Positions 9,686-19,719 of a DNA stretch of 63,403 nt are shown piece after piece. The position numbers and the translations under genes are program-made. The stretch covers positions 1-63,403 of IMG/VR virus record IMGVR_UViG_3300037882_001548, one strand, 5' to 3'. The notes below the pieces were generated by a model. The model had not been told where the DNA came from and searched no databases. It saw only the letters and a program-made list of their open reading frames with translations. Position 1 is the stretch's first letter. Every line of letters starts with the position of its first letter. The stretch comes from a virus.

Positions 9686-11044
9686 ATGTTTAAAAAATCA
9701 AATCGTAGAGCTTTCGCTAATTTCTTAGTTAATAAAAGAGGCGTGGCTATTTACAATACACCAAACACTACATTAACAGTACCTTCTACAAATGCAATAG
9801 TTGTTGCTGATGGTTCTATTGGCTTTTTTGACGCATCAGGTATGGGTTCAAAAGCAATCAATACATCATTAAATAACACGACTACATTAGCGCAGTCACC
9901 TGAATTTTTTATCTTACAAGGTAATGAAAACTCAGCTACACCGTGGGTTAATAATTCTACTGGTCCACTTTGGACACGTCCTTACGAGCGTTCTAACACA
10001 ATCGAAGGTCAAGGTATTATCAGTGTAACCAAGCAGTCTTACGCTAAACCTACACATTCTACGTGGGTAACAGGTGGTCCTGCTGGTGCTATTGTCGCTC
10101 AACCAAACAAAACATATCAATTGGGTGTTGCTTTTAGAGGTCATCAAATGGAAGAGTATTATTCTACAGAAGAAGCGTTGTATGTAAATGCATCATTTAC
10201 AACACCTGATTATGTAACTTTAGCTACACCACGTCCATTAGACCATATGATTCAAAACTTGTTGTATACATTTAATCGTAATTCATCTGAGTTAACAATC
10301 AACGCTGTAAATTTAAGAGGTAATTATCCAGTCATTGCATTTGCTGTTGATACAACAGGTGCTACGGGTACACTTATTTCTTCATTGACTGCTAATACGT
10401 TTTTACCAGTAGTTAATACACCAAACGGTGTAAAAGGTATTTATTTGACTTCTGATATGGTTGATTCATTAAAAGCAAGTATTACTGCATCAAATGCTAA
10501 TATTCCAGGAGCATCAATTATTACAATTGATTTAGCTACTGCGGGAGCACTTGCAGGTGGTAATGCCAACGCATTTATGACAATGGCTTTAGACAATCGT
10601 CCGGCATATTTTGATTATGGTACGAAATTTAAAAACCAAATCATTGTAGGTTTAACTTCTGGTTTTGACTCATCTGTTGTACGCAATAAAGAGTATTCAT
10701 TTGCATTTGAAGGACAAGGCACAGGTGTTCAATTAGATCGCATGTATCGCAATGACCACGGTCAGCGTAAATATGATTTAATTAATGTTGAGCATCCTAT
10801 TGTAGAATTCCCGTCACCTATTGACAAGACAGATACTTACAATATGTATGTTATCACACATCAAGCATCTCAAAGCAAAAGTATCAATCAAGGTTTTGAT
10901 TTCTTCCATAAAGAAATGATTTTAGTTCCTACATTGGTTAAAGGAGTTGTTGATGTTGCTGCAAATCCACAAGTAACTGCATTAGATTCATTCTTAAACA
11001 CTTATTTAGCTTCTGCTAATAAATCAGGTGTAACAGTAATATAA
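9686..11044 (+). CDS. Major structural protein, possibly auxiliary capsid or tail surface protein
   Basis: 452 residues, Thr/Asn/Gly/Ala-rich and predicted mainly beta, with no transmembrane segment. The composition suits an exposed virion protein. It has its own short leader and is followed by a strong terminator (11072-11110), so it is probably expressed at high level. All Trp codons are TGG. I do not recognise a named domain. Alternatives are a head decoration protein or a protein that anchors the fibres encoded next. Confidence 0.5.
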   Translation: MFKKSNRRAFANFLVNKRGVAIYNTPNTTLTVPSTNAIVVADGSIGFFDASGMGSKAINTSLNNTTTLAQSPEFFILQGNENSATPWVNNSTGPLWTRPYERSNTIEGQGIISVTKQSYAKPTHSTWVTGGPAGAIVAQPNKTYQLGVAFRGHQMEEYYSTEEALYVNASFTTPDYVTLATPRPLDHMIQNLLYTFNRNSSELTINAVNLRGNYPVIAFAVDTTGATGTLISSLTANTFLPVVNTPNGVKGIYLTSDMVDSLKASITASNANIPGASIITIDLATAGALAGGNANAFMTMALDNRPAYFDYGTKFKNQIIVGLTSGFDSSVVRNKEYSFAFEGQGTGVQLDRMYRNDHGQRKYDLINVEHPIVEFPSPIDKTDTYNMYVITHQASQSKSINQGFDFFHKEMILVPTLVKGVVDVAANPQVTALDSFLNTYLASANKSGVTVI

Positions 11045-11071
11045 TCGCTTAAATTTAAAATATTAAGATAT

Positions 11072-11110
11072 AGGGAAGGTAATTAAAACTCACCTTCCCT
11101 TATTTTATTT
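11072..11110 (+). terminator. Rho-independent terminator
   Basis: AGGGAAGGT (11072-11080) pairs with ACCTTCCCT (11092-11100) and is followed by TATTTTATTT. It is a classic 9-bp stem with a T-rich tail 27 bases after the preceding stop. Confidence 0.8.
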
Positions 11111-11141
11111 ATAGTATATAAATTATTAAAGACACAATATA

Positions 11142-12305
11142 ATGCAAAGAAAAATATATTTACCAGGTAACATCAATACCACACAGGCTACTACTACATT
11201 TAATGATGTAGTCGGTATACCCCCTAATGGCAATATTGATTTAGATCGCTGGATTCAATTTCAATTAGACAACGGTTATATTCTTGCTGGTGGATCAGGT
11301 TCTTTTACAACTGTTTCTATGACGATAGGTGCTACAACATATCCTATAGGGACGCCAGTGCAAACGATATTAACAGCTTTAAATACAGTATCTTCACCTA
11401 CTACAAGTACTGTATTAACAACAGCAGCTATTACAGTAGGTGCTACTGTATTTGCTATAGGAAGTACAACACAGTCTATATTAGCTGCATTGGCTAATAC
11501 AATGAATAAGACAACAACTGCTATGACTATAGGTAGTACAACTTACCCTATAGGTACAACAGTACAGACTATTTTAGACGCTCTCCAAGCAGACAAATGA
11601 AATAATACAGGTAATGCAGGAACTGTACAAGCGACTAATTTTATAGGTACTACTGATACGGTAGGGTTATCTATAAGAACCAATAATCTTATTAGACAAA
11701 CAATTTTAGCAAATGGTGATACTGGTTTTAATACTATAACACCTAATAATAAAGTTGAAATAGATAATGTTACACCCAATACATCAGGTTTAAGATTGAC
11801 ACGTTTAACATCGGCATCACCTACTTCAACAGGTGGAGCAATAGGTGTCGATGCTAACGGAGATGTTGTTAGAATTGCAGCAGCTACTTCTGGCGGACCA
11901 TTAAGATTGCAATCTGGTGTAGCTGACATTAAATATTTTGCTTTAACAGGAACACCTGTTGTTACTTTTAATAATACTGCAGGTGTAGGTACAATTGCTG
12001 TAACTGGTGGAACTATTGAATTAGATAGAGTACAACTAACTTTAACAAATACTGATTTAAATTCAAATGCTTATACGCTTGTAGCACCGACTACTCAATC
12101 AGGTACATTTGTTCAATACCCGCATGTAGAAAAATGGGATAGGCAATTAGATGGTTTACCAACAGGCGGTTTTGAACACATTAATGATAAAGATAGTAAT
12201 CCTCAAATACAAGTTGACGCAGCTACACCAGGAACAAGTATTACAGTGAAAGTAATCAATATTAATAATATGAATACAAACTGTGCTTTAGTGTATAAAT
12301 TTTAA
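11142..12305 (+). CDS. Fibre or fibre-adaptor protein with three internal repeats
   Basis: 387 residues, with TGA at 11598 read as Trp just after the repeat region. Residues ~60-150 hold three degenerate copies of a repeat with the pattern TxGxTxxPIGTxxQxIL(x)AL. The C-terminal half is Thr/Gly/Asn-rich beta sequence with a pattern, around residue 220 (near 11800), seen in Bacteroidota phage and prophage tail proteins (short stretch RLTSASPTSTGGA). No enzymatic motif is visible. It is the first of a run of receptor-binding or fibre genes; host recognition is inferred. Confidence 0.6.
11319..11588 (+). repeat. Three in-frame degenerate repeats of ~21 codons
   Basis: Copies begin at about 11319, 11430 and 11523. 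The third and first are the most alike at protein level (MTIG-TTYPIGT-VQTIL). Spacing is 111 and 93 bases, both multiples of three. Confidence 0.6.
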
Positions 12306-12335
12306 TTAAATAAAAATATAAAAATAATAAAAATC

Positions 12336-15300
12336 ATGTTAAAAAAATTAATTAATTTATTACAAATTACATTATTGCTGTTTGTAGCAAATTATACGCA
12401 GGCACAAAGTAATTTAACAGTTGCTTTAAAATATCAAGTATTTGGTACACCTACTATCAGCGGTAATAATTATACGATTAATGGTACAGTAAATGATGTC
12501 AATGGTGTTTGAAATGCAACCAATGTAGCTATAGGAGACTCTGTATTTTATTTGAATACAGGCATCATATATCCTATGGTTGTAACAGCTATTAATTCAG
12601 CTTCTGGTTCTGTATTAAACGTAACGGTTCAATCAGTACCACCTCTTGTATCTACATCAGGTACAGGTAATGTAGGCGGTCAATTGGCTATATCTCGACC
12701 TACTACGAATGATGGTTGTTCAGTTCCCAGTGATTTGAATGAACCACTGAAATGAGCTATGGAAAATAGAAATCGTCAATGGCGTACTAAAACAGGTCCT
12801 CCAGAAATCACAAGCGGTACAACAGAGCCTAATTTAACGATAACTACTGCCGCTAAAATTGGAGATAAATATATACAAACAAGCGATTCAATCACTTGGG
12901 TTAAAACAGGTGCTACTACTTGGGCAGTAGAAACAGGTATAATCAATAGAACAACAACACCTGTTTTTCAAGGTATTCTTGCTGTTCAAACAATTGGAGG
13001 TATTACATATATTCGTAAAAATTTAGGGCTTCGTTATCCAACAATGAATAATAATGTATTTTATTGGAATGATGCTGCCAATGCTTATGAATGTAATAAT
13101 TTTATTAGTGCTGTTGACCCATTGTTTTATAAGGTTAATGGTGCTGTAGGAGTTCAAGATACCTTGTTAGTAAGAAGTTATACAGTATCTAATACATTTC
13201 CTGTTGTAATAAAAGATTTTAATTTAAATACAGCAGTATGAGAAGAGCGTAGTACAAAAGCTGAAACAAGTATATCAGCTACGATTCCTACATCATCAGC
13301 AGGTATGAAAGACGGAGATTTCATCAGAACAAAAAATGCAACAGATAGTGTATTATGGCAAGTAGTTGGTACAAATAAATTTAAAGCTATTGGAGTTTTT
13401 TACAAATCCACAGAACCTGTTAATACAGCTACTAATGATTATACAAGTGCGATTTGGCAAAATCCAAGCATTTCAGTTGTTGCTGGAGAAACAGTTGATT
13501 TTACATACCAAAATAATAGGTGGGTAAATGATAACCTAAATCTTGAAAATTACGGAGCAAAAAAAGACGCTAATTCAAGAGCGGCATTACTGCAAAATAT
13601 TTCACTTTCAAAAGTAATAAATGTTAAATCGGGTAATTATCTGATTGAATCAGAGGTTTTAATTAATAAAGACAGCTTACATTTTAAAGGCGAACAAGGA
13701 GCAACGTTTAAATTTAATACTTCATCACAGCAACGAATGTTTCGCTTAGAGTCAAAAGGGGTAGTTTTTGAAAATATCATTTTTGACGGCAACGATAAAG
13801 AGGTGCTTTATAGCCTTGTATATGCTCATAATAATGCTACCGTAAAATTTGTAAATTGTAAATGGATCAATGTGAAAGGTGTTCACGCAAACGGATTCAA
13901 TAATACAACTAATGTTCAATATGGTTTCCAAATGTCAACAGAAGGGGCGGAGGTTGATATTGAGAACTCAGAATTTAAAAATATTACTAATACTAATTTA
14001 GTCAATATTGAAGGGGTTGGTTTTTGTGGGGGTATTGCTACAATATTTGATAACTTTATAGAACCTGCGGTTCAGTTAAAATCGGCGGTTTTGAATGTGT
14101 CTAACACCAAGTTTTCAAACATTCAAACAATTATGAACACGGGATTATCAGTAGCGGATAATATAAAATATGATGATGCAGACGGCATCAGATTTTATAG
14201 TGAAAAATTATTTACCGTAAATTCTTTTATCAGCGATTGCACGTTTGAAAATATTTCAAAGCGAGCTGTTAAAAATAGTGATGTTAAAGGAGTAACTATA
14301 TCTAATATAAAAATATCACATTATAATATGCCTTATCCAATGGTGAATCCTGTCAAAATTGCATCACGGATGACTATTAATAACTTAGATTTTAAGTCAG
14401 ACCAGCCTTGTGAAATATTAATACAAATACACACTTCCTCTGATATTGCGGTTACAAACGTTACAGCAAACAAAGTTAAATATGGAATTGTTTTTACGCC
14501 TTTGACGGCTAATGACACAATAAGAAATATTTATTTTGATAATATTAAGATGGATACTGTTTTGATAAACGGCACTATTAGTTCTACGGTACATGCAAGA
14601 GTTGACAATATAAAATTTAATGCTTTGTTTATAAATGGTATTGGGGCCACAACAATCGGATTTGCTCCTCCCGTTCAGTCTGATAATAAAGAATTTTATA
14701 CTTTAACAAATTCTTTCTTTAAAAATAGTGCTGTTAAAATTTCTGGAAATGGCAATGTTGATAATATAAATATATTAATCGACAATCCTTTATTCAAGCC
14801 TACTTTAAACGGTGTATTGGAAAGTAATACTGTTTCTGTAAGTGATGTAAAAATGAAAGTTGAAAGTATAGACTTGACTTTTAAAACCGCAAGTAATTTT
14901 CTAATGTATTTCTACGGAACTCAAACAACTGTCAAAGACATAACGCTTACGGTTGCTGATGCCGTTGCCGTTTCAAGCTATGAGGCAGCCTTAAACGGCA
15001 GTTACTCAAGCTATGAAAATATAACTTATAACGGTATAGGGAAAATGATGTTTGGCTGGTTTTCAAACGCGAATCCAATTAAGAAAACAATATTTACAAA
15101 TGTTGTAAGACGAACTATAAATCAACTCCCTACAATAAACTTTTTAGAGGCTTATCTGATAGACAGTTGTAGAATGAACAGTATTATTGATTATTCGCCT
15201 AAAAACAACGGGTATGTTATTTACTTGGAAAATAACGCTAATAATAATAGATTAAACAAAGTAGTCGGCTTAATGTCAAGCCCAATTAATAATGCTGGTA

Positions 15301-15590
15301 CTAATAATATTGATGAAGGTTCAATATTAATTTCAGCACTTCCAAAAGGGGTAGCTACAACTATTTTAGGTACAACTCAAACAGTTACTTTAGATATAGC
15401 TCCAGCAATAGGAACAGATGCGAGTAGATTTGAAGTGGTTTTAGAAGTGGCAGGTAATAGACAAGTACAGTTTCCTATTTCATTAGATGCTACAACAGGT
15501 TATACGCTTAGTTTTAGTGGTACAACAGTAACAGTTGTTTTTGTTAATTCAGTAGCAGCAAGTGGTAAAATATATGTAAATCAACATTAA
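12336..15590 (+). CDS. Tailspike with signal peptide and right-handed beta-helix (pectate-lyase-like)
   Basis: 1,084 residues with TGA codons in the first third (near 12510, 12753, 13239) read as Trp. Residues 1-24 look like a Sec signal peptide: a KK start, a hydrophobic core and an AQ-type cleavage site. From ~400 a NYGAKKDA motif starts a right-handed beta-helix of the pectate-lyase superfamily, running to ~1,000 with Asn- and Ile-rich rungs. A small beta domain ends the protein. Such spikes bind and often cleave host capsular polysaccharide; no catalytic residue can be assigned by eye. From 13305 on all Trp codons are TGG and GC-richer codons appear, suggesting that the helix domain was acquired from a standard-code source. 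Confidence 0.75.
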
Positions 15591-15603
15591 AAATAATTAA
15601 AAA

Positions 15604-15638
15604 TTATAAGGCGTGACTTAAAATCTCACGCCTTATAA
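15604..15638. terminator. Hairpin between tailspike and next fibre gene
   Basis: TTATAAGGCGTGA pairs perfectly with TCACGCCTTATAA around a 9-base loop. No strong T-run follows, but the A/T-rich outer stem could serve in either direction. Confidence 0.6.
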
Positions 15639-15656
15639 ACTATAAAAAATACAACT

Positions 15657-17363
15657 ATGAAAAAAATATTAATATTGTGTTTTACCCTGTTTTCGTTGGG
15701 GTTGAATGCTCAGTTTATTGTTCAGTCTCCTACGGTTACAAGTCTAACTTCGGGACGTGTTATCGCATTGCTTGACCTTGCATCTGTTACACATATCAAT
15801 ACAGACCCTGGCACAAAGATACCATTTACGGGTACTATCTACACAAACGGAATGACTACCAATGCGGGAAGCATTACGCCAAGTCAAACAGCTAAATATA
15901 GGGCTGATTGGTTGTGTGTGTCTCCAAGTACGGAATTTCTCGCAGATGGTATTTTTCATGTTGTGCAAAACGGTGTTAGTGTCGGTCAAGTTTCATACAA
16001 TATGAACGAGGCAAGTGCGGTAAATCAATGTGCTGGTTTTATAGATGTTGATTTAATAGCAGGGCAAGAAGTTAGCTTACATTATCGTACACGACATACG
16101 ACAACAGACGGCATCGGTTGGGATAGAGGTAGTTATTTTCAATTGACGCAATTACCTACTGCTGTTGCACCTGTTATTGATGCGGTGGCGGAGTATGGGG
16201 AAAATAATGGTATAACTGATAATCAAACTGTTACAACAACATTAGCTGATGTTGCTGGTTCTTCTTTCACATTACCAAGTGCAGGTGTATGGGAAGTTAA
16301 GTATGTAGTTGAAACAAATGTTACAAGTACCAATATGACAGTTGGTTTATACACATTGAGTAACATTCTTTTAGCAAATTCACAATCGCTTAGTGGAGGA
16401 CAAAGTACCGTCAGGGGTATTGCTTCTCAAATTTCATTTATAACCACAACAGGCTCAGAGGTTTATAAACTTCGTGCTTCTGTAAATACAGGGACAGCGA
16501 CTATCATAAACGGTAATATAGCTGGGTTACAATCTAATTCAAAAATTACTTATCAGAAAATTGCAGGTGGTTTACCTTCAACTGGTCAAACAGTAGATAA
16601 ACTTCACGTAAGGCAGAACACAACACAAGGAGCACCTACTGTTAATACTATTATTAATCTTGAAGGTATTGTAAGTGGGAACATTCCTTTTGCAAACAAT
16701 ACAGTAACTTTAGAAGCTGGTAAAACTTATTTGTTGGAAGGAACTGGGGCTATAATGGCAGGGGGTTCTTCTGCTTATGGTACAAGATTTTTTAATGTTA
16801 CGACTGGACAATTTTTTGGAGAGAGTAGTTATGCTATTTCACCAAATAACGGTAACACAGCTACGTTTGTTAGTAGAACAGCTGTTGCTGAAATTACACC
16901 AACTGTAACAACACAAGTGCAATTAAGAGTTGACCTTTTAGCTGGTGCTGCTGGAACTATTGGCGGTTCTAATTTAGTAAATACTGGCAACGGTGCTGGG
17001 TCTAATCAAGACCCTAATGGTGCATCATGGGTTAGAGTTACACAACTCGGTTCAACCTCTAACACAGTAGGAACTCTACCAGCAGTAGACCAATCATCAG
17101 CAGGATACTTTGACATAGGAAATATGCGGATGCAATGGGGTTCAACAGGAAGTGTAGGTTCTGGTTCTTTTATTACACTTCCTGCACCATTTGCAAATTC
17201 TAATTACGCAATAACTTTAACACCTTTTGCAAGCGGTACAAGAATAGCAAGTGTTTTTTCTACAACGGCTACTACTTTTCAAGTAACTGGGTGGGAAGTA
17301 AATTCACCTGTTGGTGGTATTGCAGTAAATGCAAAATGGATTGCAATCGGTCAACGTCCATAA
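15657..17363 (+). CDS. Tail fibre protein with signal peptide and WIAIG-type C-terminal domain
   Basis: 568 residues. The first ~18 residues form a Sec-type signal peptide (KK, hydrophobic core, NAQ). Beta-rich, Thr/Ser/Gly-rich modules follow, two of them jelly-roll-like with similar wording around residues 170-300 and 310-450. The last ~90 residues resemble the gp53-like C-terminal domain of phage tail fibres: Trp-Gly start, LPAPFANSNYAI-type strand and a WIAIG ending. That domain forms the trimeric tip in other phages. All seven Trp codons are TGG. It is probably a receptor-binding protein of a fibre acquired by exchange. Confidence 0.65.
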   Translation: MKKILILCFTLFSLGLNAQFIVQSPTVTSLTSGRVIALLDLASVTHINTDPGTKIPFTGTIYTNGMTTNAGSITPSQTAKYRADWLCVSPSTEFLADGIFHVVQNGVSVGQVSYNMNEASAVNQCAGFIDVDLIAGQEVSLHYRTRHTTTDGIGWDRGSYFQLTQLPTAVAPVIDAVAEYGENNGITDNQTVTTTLADVAGSSFTLPSAGVWEVKYVVETNVTSTNMTVGLYTLSNILLANSQSLSGGQSTVRGIASQISFITTTGSEVYKLRASVNTGTATIINGNIAGLQSNSKITYQKIAGGLPSTGQTVDKLHVRQNTTQGAPTVNTIINLEGIVSGNIPFANNTVTLEAGKTYLLEGTGAIMAGGSSAYGTRFFNVTTGQFFGESSYAISPNNGNTATFVSRTAVAEITPTVTTQVQLRVDLLAGAAGTIGGSNLVNTGNGAGSNQDPNGASWVRVTQLGSTSNTVGTLPAVDQSSAGYFDIGNMRMQWGSTGSVGSGSFITLPAPFANSNYAITLTPFASGTRIASVFSTTATTFQVTGWEVNSPVGGIAVNAKWIAIGQRP

Positions 17364-17395
17364 TCAATGAAAAAGATAGTATTAAAAATAAAAAT

Positions 17396-18985
17396 ATGAA
17401 AAAAATAATTTTATTATTGACAATCTTAATACCGATATTAGGTTTTGGGCAATTTGTAAATAATAGTCCTCAATTAACACAAGCGCAAATAGATAGTTTT
17501 TCTCGATTGGATTCGAGTGGAAACTTAAAAGGTGGTGCTATTAATAATTGGGAATTACCTTCTATTATTAATCCCCTTAGTAATCAAAAAACATTGACTG
17601 TGGCTATAAGTAAAGGTTCGATGACAGAGGCGGCACTTACTGATTCTGTTGTACTTTTTGACCCTATCACAAAATCTTATAAGCGAATGTTGGGTTCAGA
17701 TTTAAGAGGAACTCAATCAACTGTAACAGGAAATGAAATAGTTTTTAACAATTGGGATAAAAATTCGGCGGATGATTTTAACGGAGTTTATGGAAATTTA
17801 ACAGGTATTCCTTTAAGTTTTACTCCCTCAGTACACAATCATACTATTGCAGATGTAACAAATTTACAAAATAGTATTGATGCTAAGTTGAATGTTACTG
17901 ATACAAGTTTATACAATTCAAAATCTTTAACACTTGCACAATTAGCAACCAAACAACCACTTGGAACATACGCAAGCGGTACGGGTTCAGCAACAGGTAT
18001 TAATACAGGTGACAATGCCGCTAATACGACTTATGCAAATGACTATCGAGCAGCAAACTTTATAGCGGGTACAAATTATCTTGCACCTAATGGCAATGGT
18101 AGTGCTTTGACAGGATTAAGTCAAAGTCAAATTGCTAACTTATCTACTGATTTAGCAAGTAAGCAAGCAACTTTAACAGGTTCTGAAACTATTTTCAATG
18201 GTTGGGATAAAGACGCATCTAATGATTTTAGCGGTGCGTTTAGTGCATTAACGGGAATTCCAACAACTTTTGCACCCGCTACACACACGCATACAATAAG
18301 CGATGTAACAGGATTACAAAGCGCAATAGATGCGAAACAACCTAATTTAGTTAGTGCAACTAATATAAAAACCATTAACGGTAATAGTATTTTAGGTGGT
18401 GGCGATTTGGCAATAAGCGGAATATCGCAAACCGTTTTAAACGATACATCAATAGCGATTAGAAATAATTTGAATTTAAAAATAAGTGCGTCAGATACAT
18501 CTACAAATTATAAGGTGATGACTCGTGCTAAAACAGATGCTCTATACGTGCCTACTCGTTCTTTTGTAGCTGGAGGAAGTGTAAATTCAACAACTACACA
18601 AGCAGCTATGTTACAATCTGATTTTGCAGTTATAGCGGGAGGGCGTTATCGTTTCAAATATCAAATTAGATATTCCTCAGCAGCAACAACAACAGGTGCA
18701 GCATTCGCTTTGTTCGGTAATGCGGATGTAATATCGGCTTCAATCATTCAAACAAATGCTAACAGCACCACATCTTTAACACAAAGTTTTTCTGGGACTA
18801 TTGCAGCAGCAACTCCTTTTTTAACATCAACATCTTCAAAGTTAACAAACAATGTTGCTATTATTGAAGGTGAAATTGTGGCAAATGCGAACGGGTTTTT
18901 TCAATTGTATTTTGCAAGCGAAGTGGCTGCATCGGCTATTACAATATTAGCTACATCAAGAAAAGAATTTTTAAGAATAGAATAA
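17396..18985 (+). CDS. Tail fibre protein with signal peptide and duplicated module
   Basis: 529 residues from ATG 17396, chosen over an upstream in-frame start because it begins a signal-peptide-like sequence (KK, long hydrophobic core, GFGQ). Two 56-residue modules contain the fibre pattern H-x-H-T-I-x-D-V-T-x-L-Q-x-x-I-D-A-K. A NIKTINGNSILGGGDL motif, common in phage tail fibres, follows at about residues 325-340. The C-terminal ~130 residues are a beta-type globular tip. All Trp codons are TGG. The role in host attachment is inferred. Confidence 0.65.
   Translation: MKKIILLLTILIPILGFGQFVNNSPQLTQAQIDSFSRLDSSGNLKGGAINNWELPSIINPLSNQKTLTVAISKGSMTEAALTDSVVLFDPITKSYKRMLGSDLRGTQSTVTGNEIVFNNWDKNSADDFNGVYGNLTGIPLSFTPSVHNHTIADVTNLQNSIDAKLNVTDTSLYNSKSLTLAQLATKQPLGTYASGTGSATGINTGDNAANTTYANDYRAANFIAGTNYLAPNGNGSALTGLSQSQIANLSTDLASKQATLTGSETIFNGWDKDASNDFSGAFSALTGIPTTFAPATHTHTISDVTGLQSAIDAKQPNLVSATNIKTINGNSILGGGDLAISGISQTVLNDTSIAIRNNLNLKISASDTSTNYKVMTRAKTDALYVPTRSFVAGGSVNSTTTQAAMLQSDFAVIAGGRYRFKYQIRYSSAATTTGAAFALFGNADVISASIIQTNANSTTSLTQSFSGTIAAATPFLTSTSSKLTNNVAIIEGEIVANANGFFQLYFASEVAASAITILATSRKEFLRIE
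17720..18337 (+). repeat. Two 168-base in-frame repeat modules in a fibre gene
   Basis: Copies at 17720-17887 and 18170-18337 have exactly equal length and encode parallel 56-residue modules starting TVTG / TLTG and ending IDAK. They are separated by 282 bases. The DNA has diverged, so this is an old or exchanged duplication. Confidence 0.65.
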
Positions 18986-19015
18986 CATTATATATAAATA
19001 TATTAAAAAAACAAA

Positions 19016-19324
19016 ATGAATGATTTAACTTTCAAAACACTATTCTTAGGCTTTCTGGGGGCACTTGGTACAATTGTAGCTGCTTATATAGGTAAGTTAT
19101 TATTAACGCCTAACGAACGAATAAAACAGCTTAATGAGATTATAATACAGCATACTGAACTGATTCATGATTTAACAAATCAAGTGAGAGAAGTCATTAC
19201 TGAAAATTCTATTTTAAAGAAAAGAATTTCTGAATTAGAAGATGAGTGTAGATTGCTGAGAGATGAAAACAATATATTAAAGCTTAAAATAAATTCTAAT
19301 TATGATAATAACAAAGACAAATAA
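19016..19324 (+). CDS. Small membrane protein with coiled coil
   Basis: 102 residues. Residues ~8-30 are a hydrophobic segment, probably a transmembrane helix. The rest is a heptad-rich, charged coiled coil with Leu and Ile spacing. This layout occurs in inner-membrane spanins and some holin partners, but I see no decisive motif. It ends by overlapping the next gene by 23 bases. Confidence 0.55.
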   Translation: MNDLTFKTLFLGFLGALGTIVAAYIGKLLLTPNERIKQLNEIIIQHTELIHDLTNQVREVITENSILKKRISELEDECRLLRDENNILKLKINSNYDNNKDK

Positions 19325-19718
19325 TTACACATACATTATAGATTTACCACCTGCTATAAAAGCCTTATATACATCAACATCTGTTCAGTTAAATAAGGTA
19401 GAGTTATCTCAGACTCTACCTTATACTGTAACTTTACCTACAGGCATAAGCGAAGTTAAAATTACATTAAAAAGTGCAAATGGTTCGTATGAAGAAAAAG
19501 CATGTTTTTTATATGATGATAATTTACAATGTAATTTAGCGACACACTTGGCAGCTCTGGATAAAGAAAAATTAACTAATACGCAACTACCTTATTTATA
19601 TTATATGTTAAAAGAAGGTACTACAGATATAAACGATTGTGGATGTTATTGTGATTACTTATTGAAAATATATGAAGACATAAATAAACAAATAAACAAT
19701 TCAGATTGTAACTGCTAA
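19302..19718 (+). CDS. Cys-rich protein of unknown function
   Basis: 138 residues. The N-terminal half is beta-type; the C-terminal third has a CGCYC cluster and a terminal CNC. Seven Cys in a phage cytoplasmic or virion protein is unusual and could bind metal or form disulfides. It overlaps the previous gene by 23 bases and is followed after one base by another Cys-containing protein. No family was recognised. Confidence 0.55.
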   Translation: MIITKTNNYTYIIDLPPAIKALYTSTSVQLNKVELSQTLPYTVTLPTGISEVKITLKSANGSYEEKACFLYDDNLQCNLATHLAALDKEKLTNTQLPYLYYMLKEGTTDINDCGCYCDYLLKIYEDINKQINNSDCNC

Positions 19719-19719
19719 C

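Noticed and set aside
17291-17395. Upstream start for the fibre gene at 17396
   Set aside because: It would overlap the previous gene by 73 bases and add a Cys/Lys-rich leader before a clear signal peptide; ATG 17396 fits better.
11319-18337. Repeats as a CRISPR array or diversity-generating template
   Set aside because: Repeats are in frame, degenerate and protein-coding; no reverse transcriptase or spacer pattern is present.
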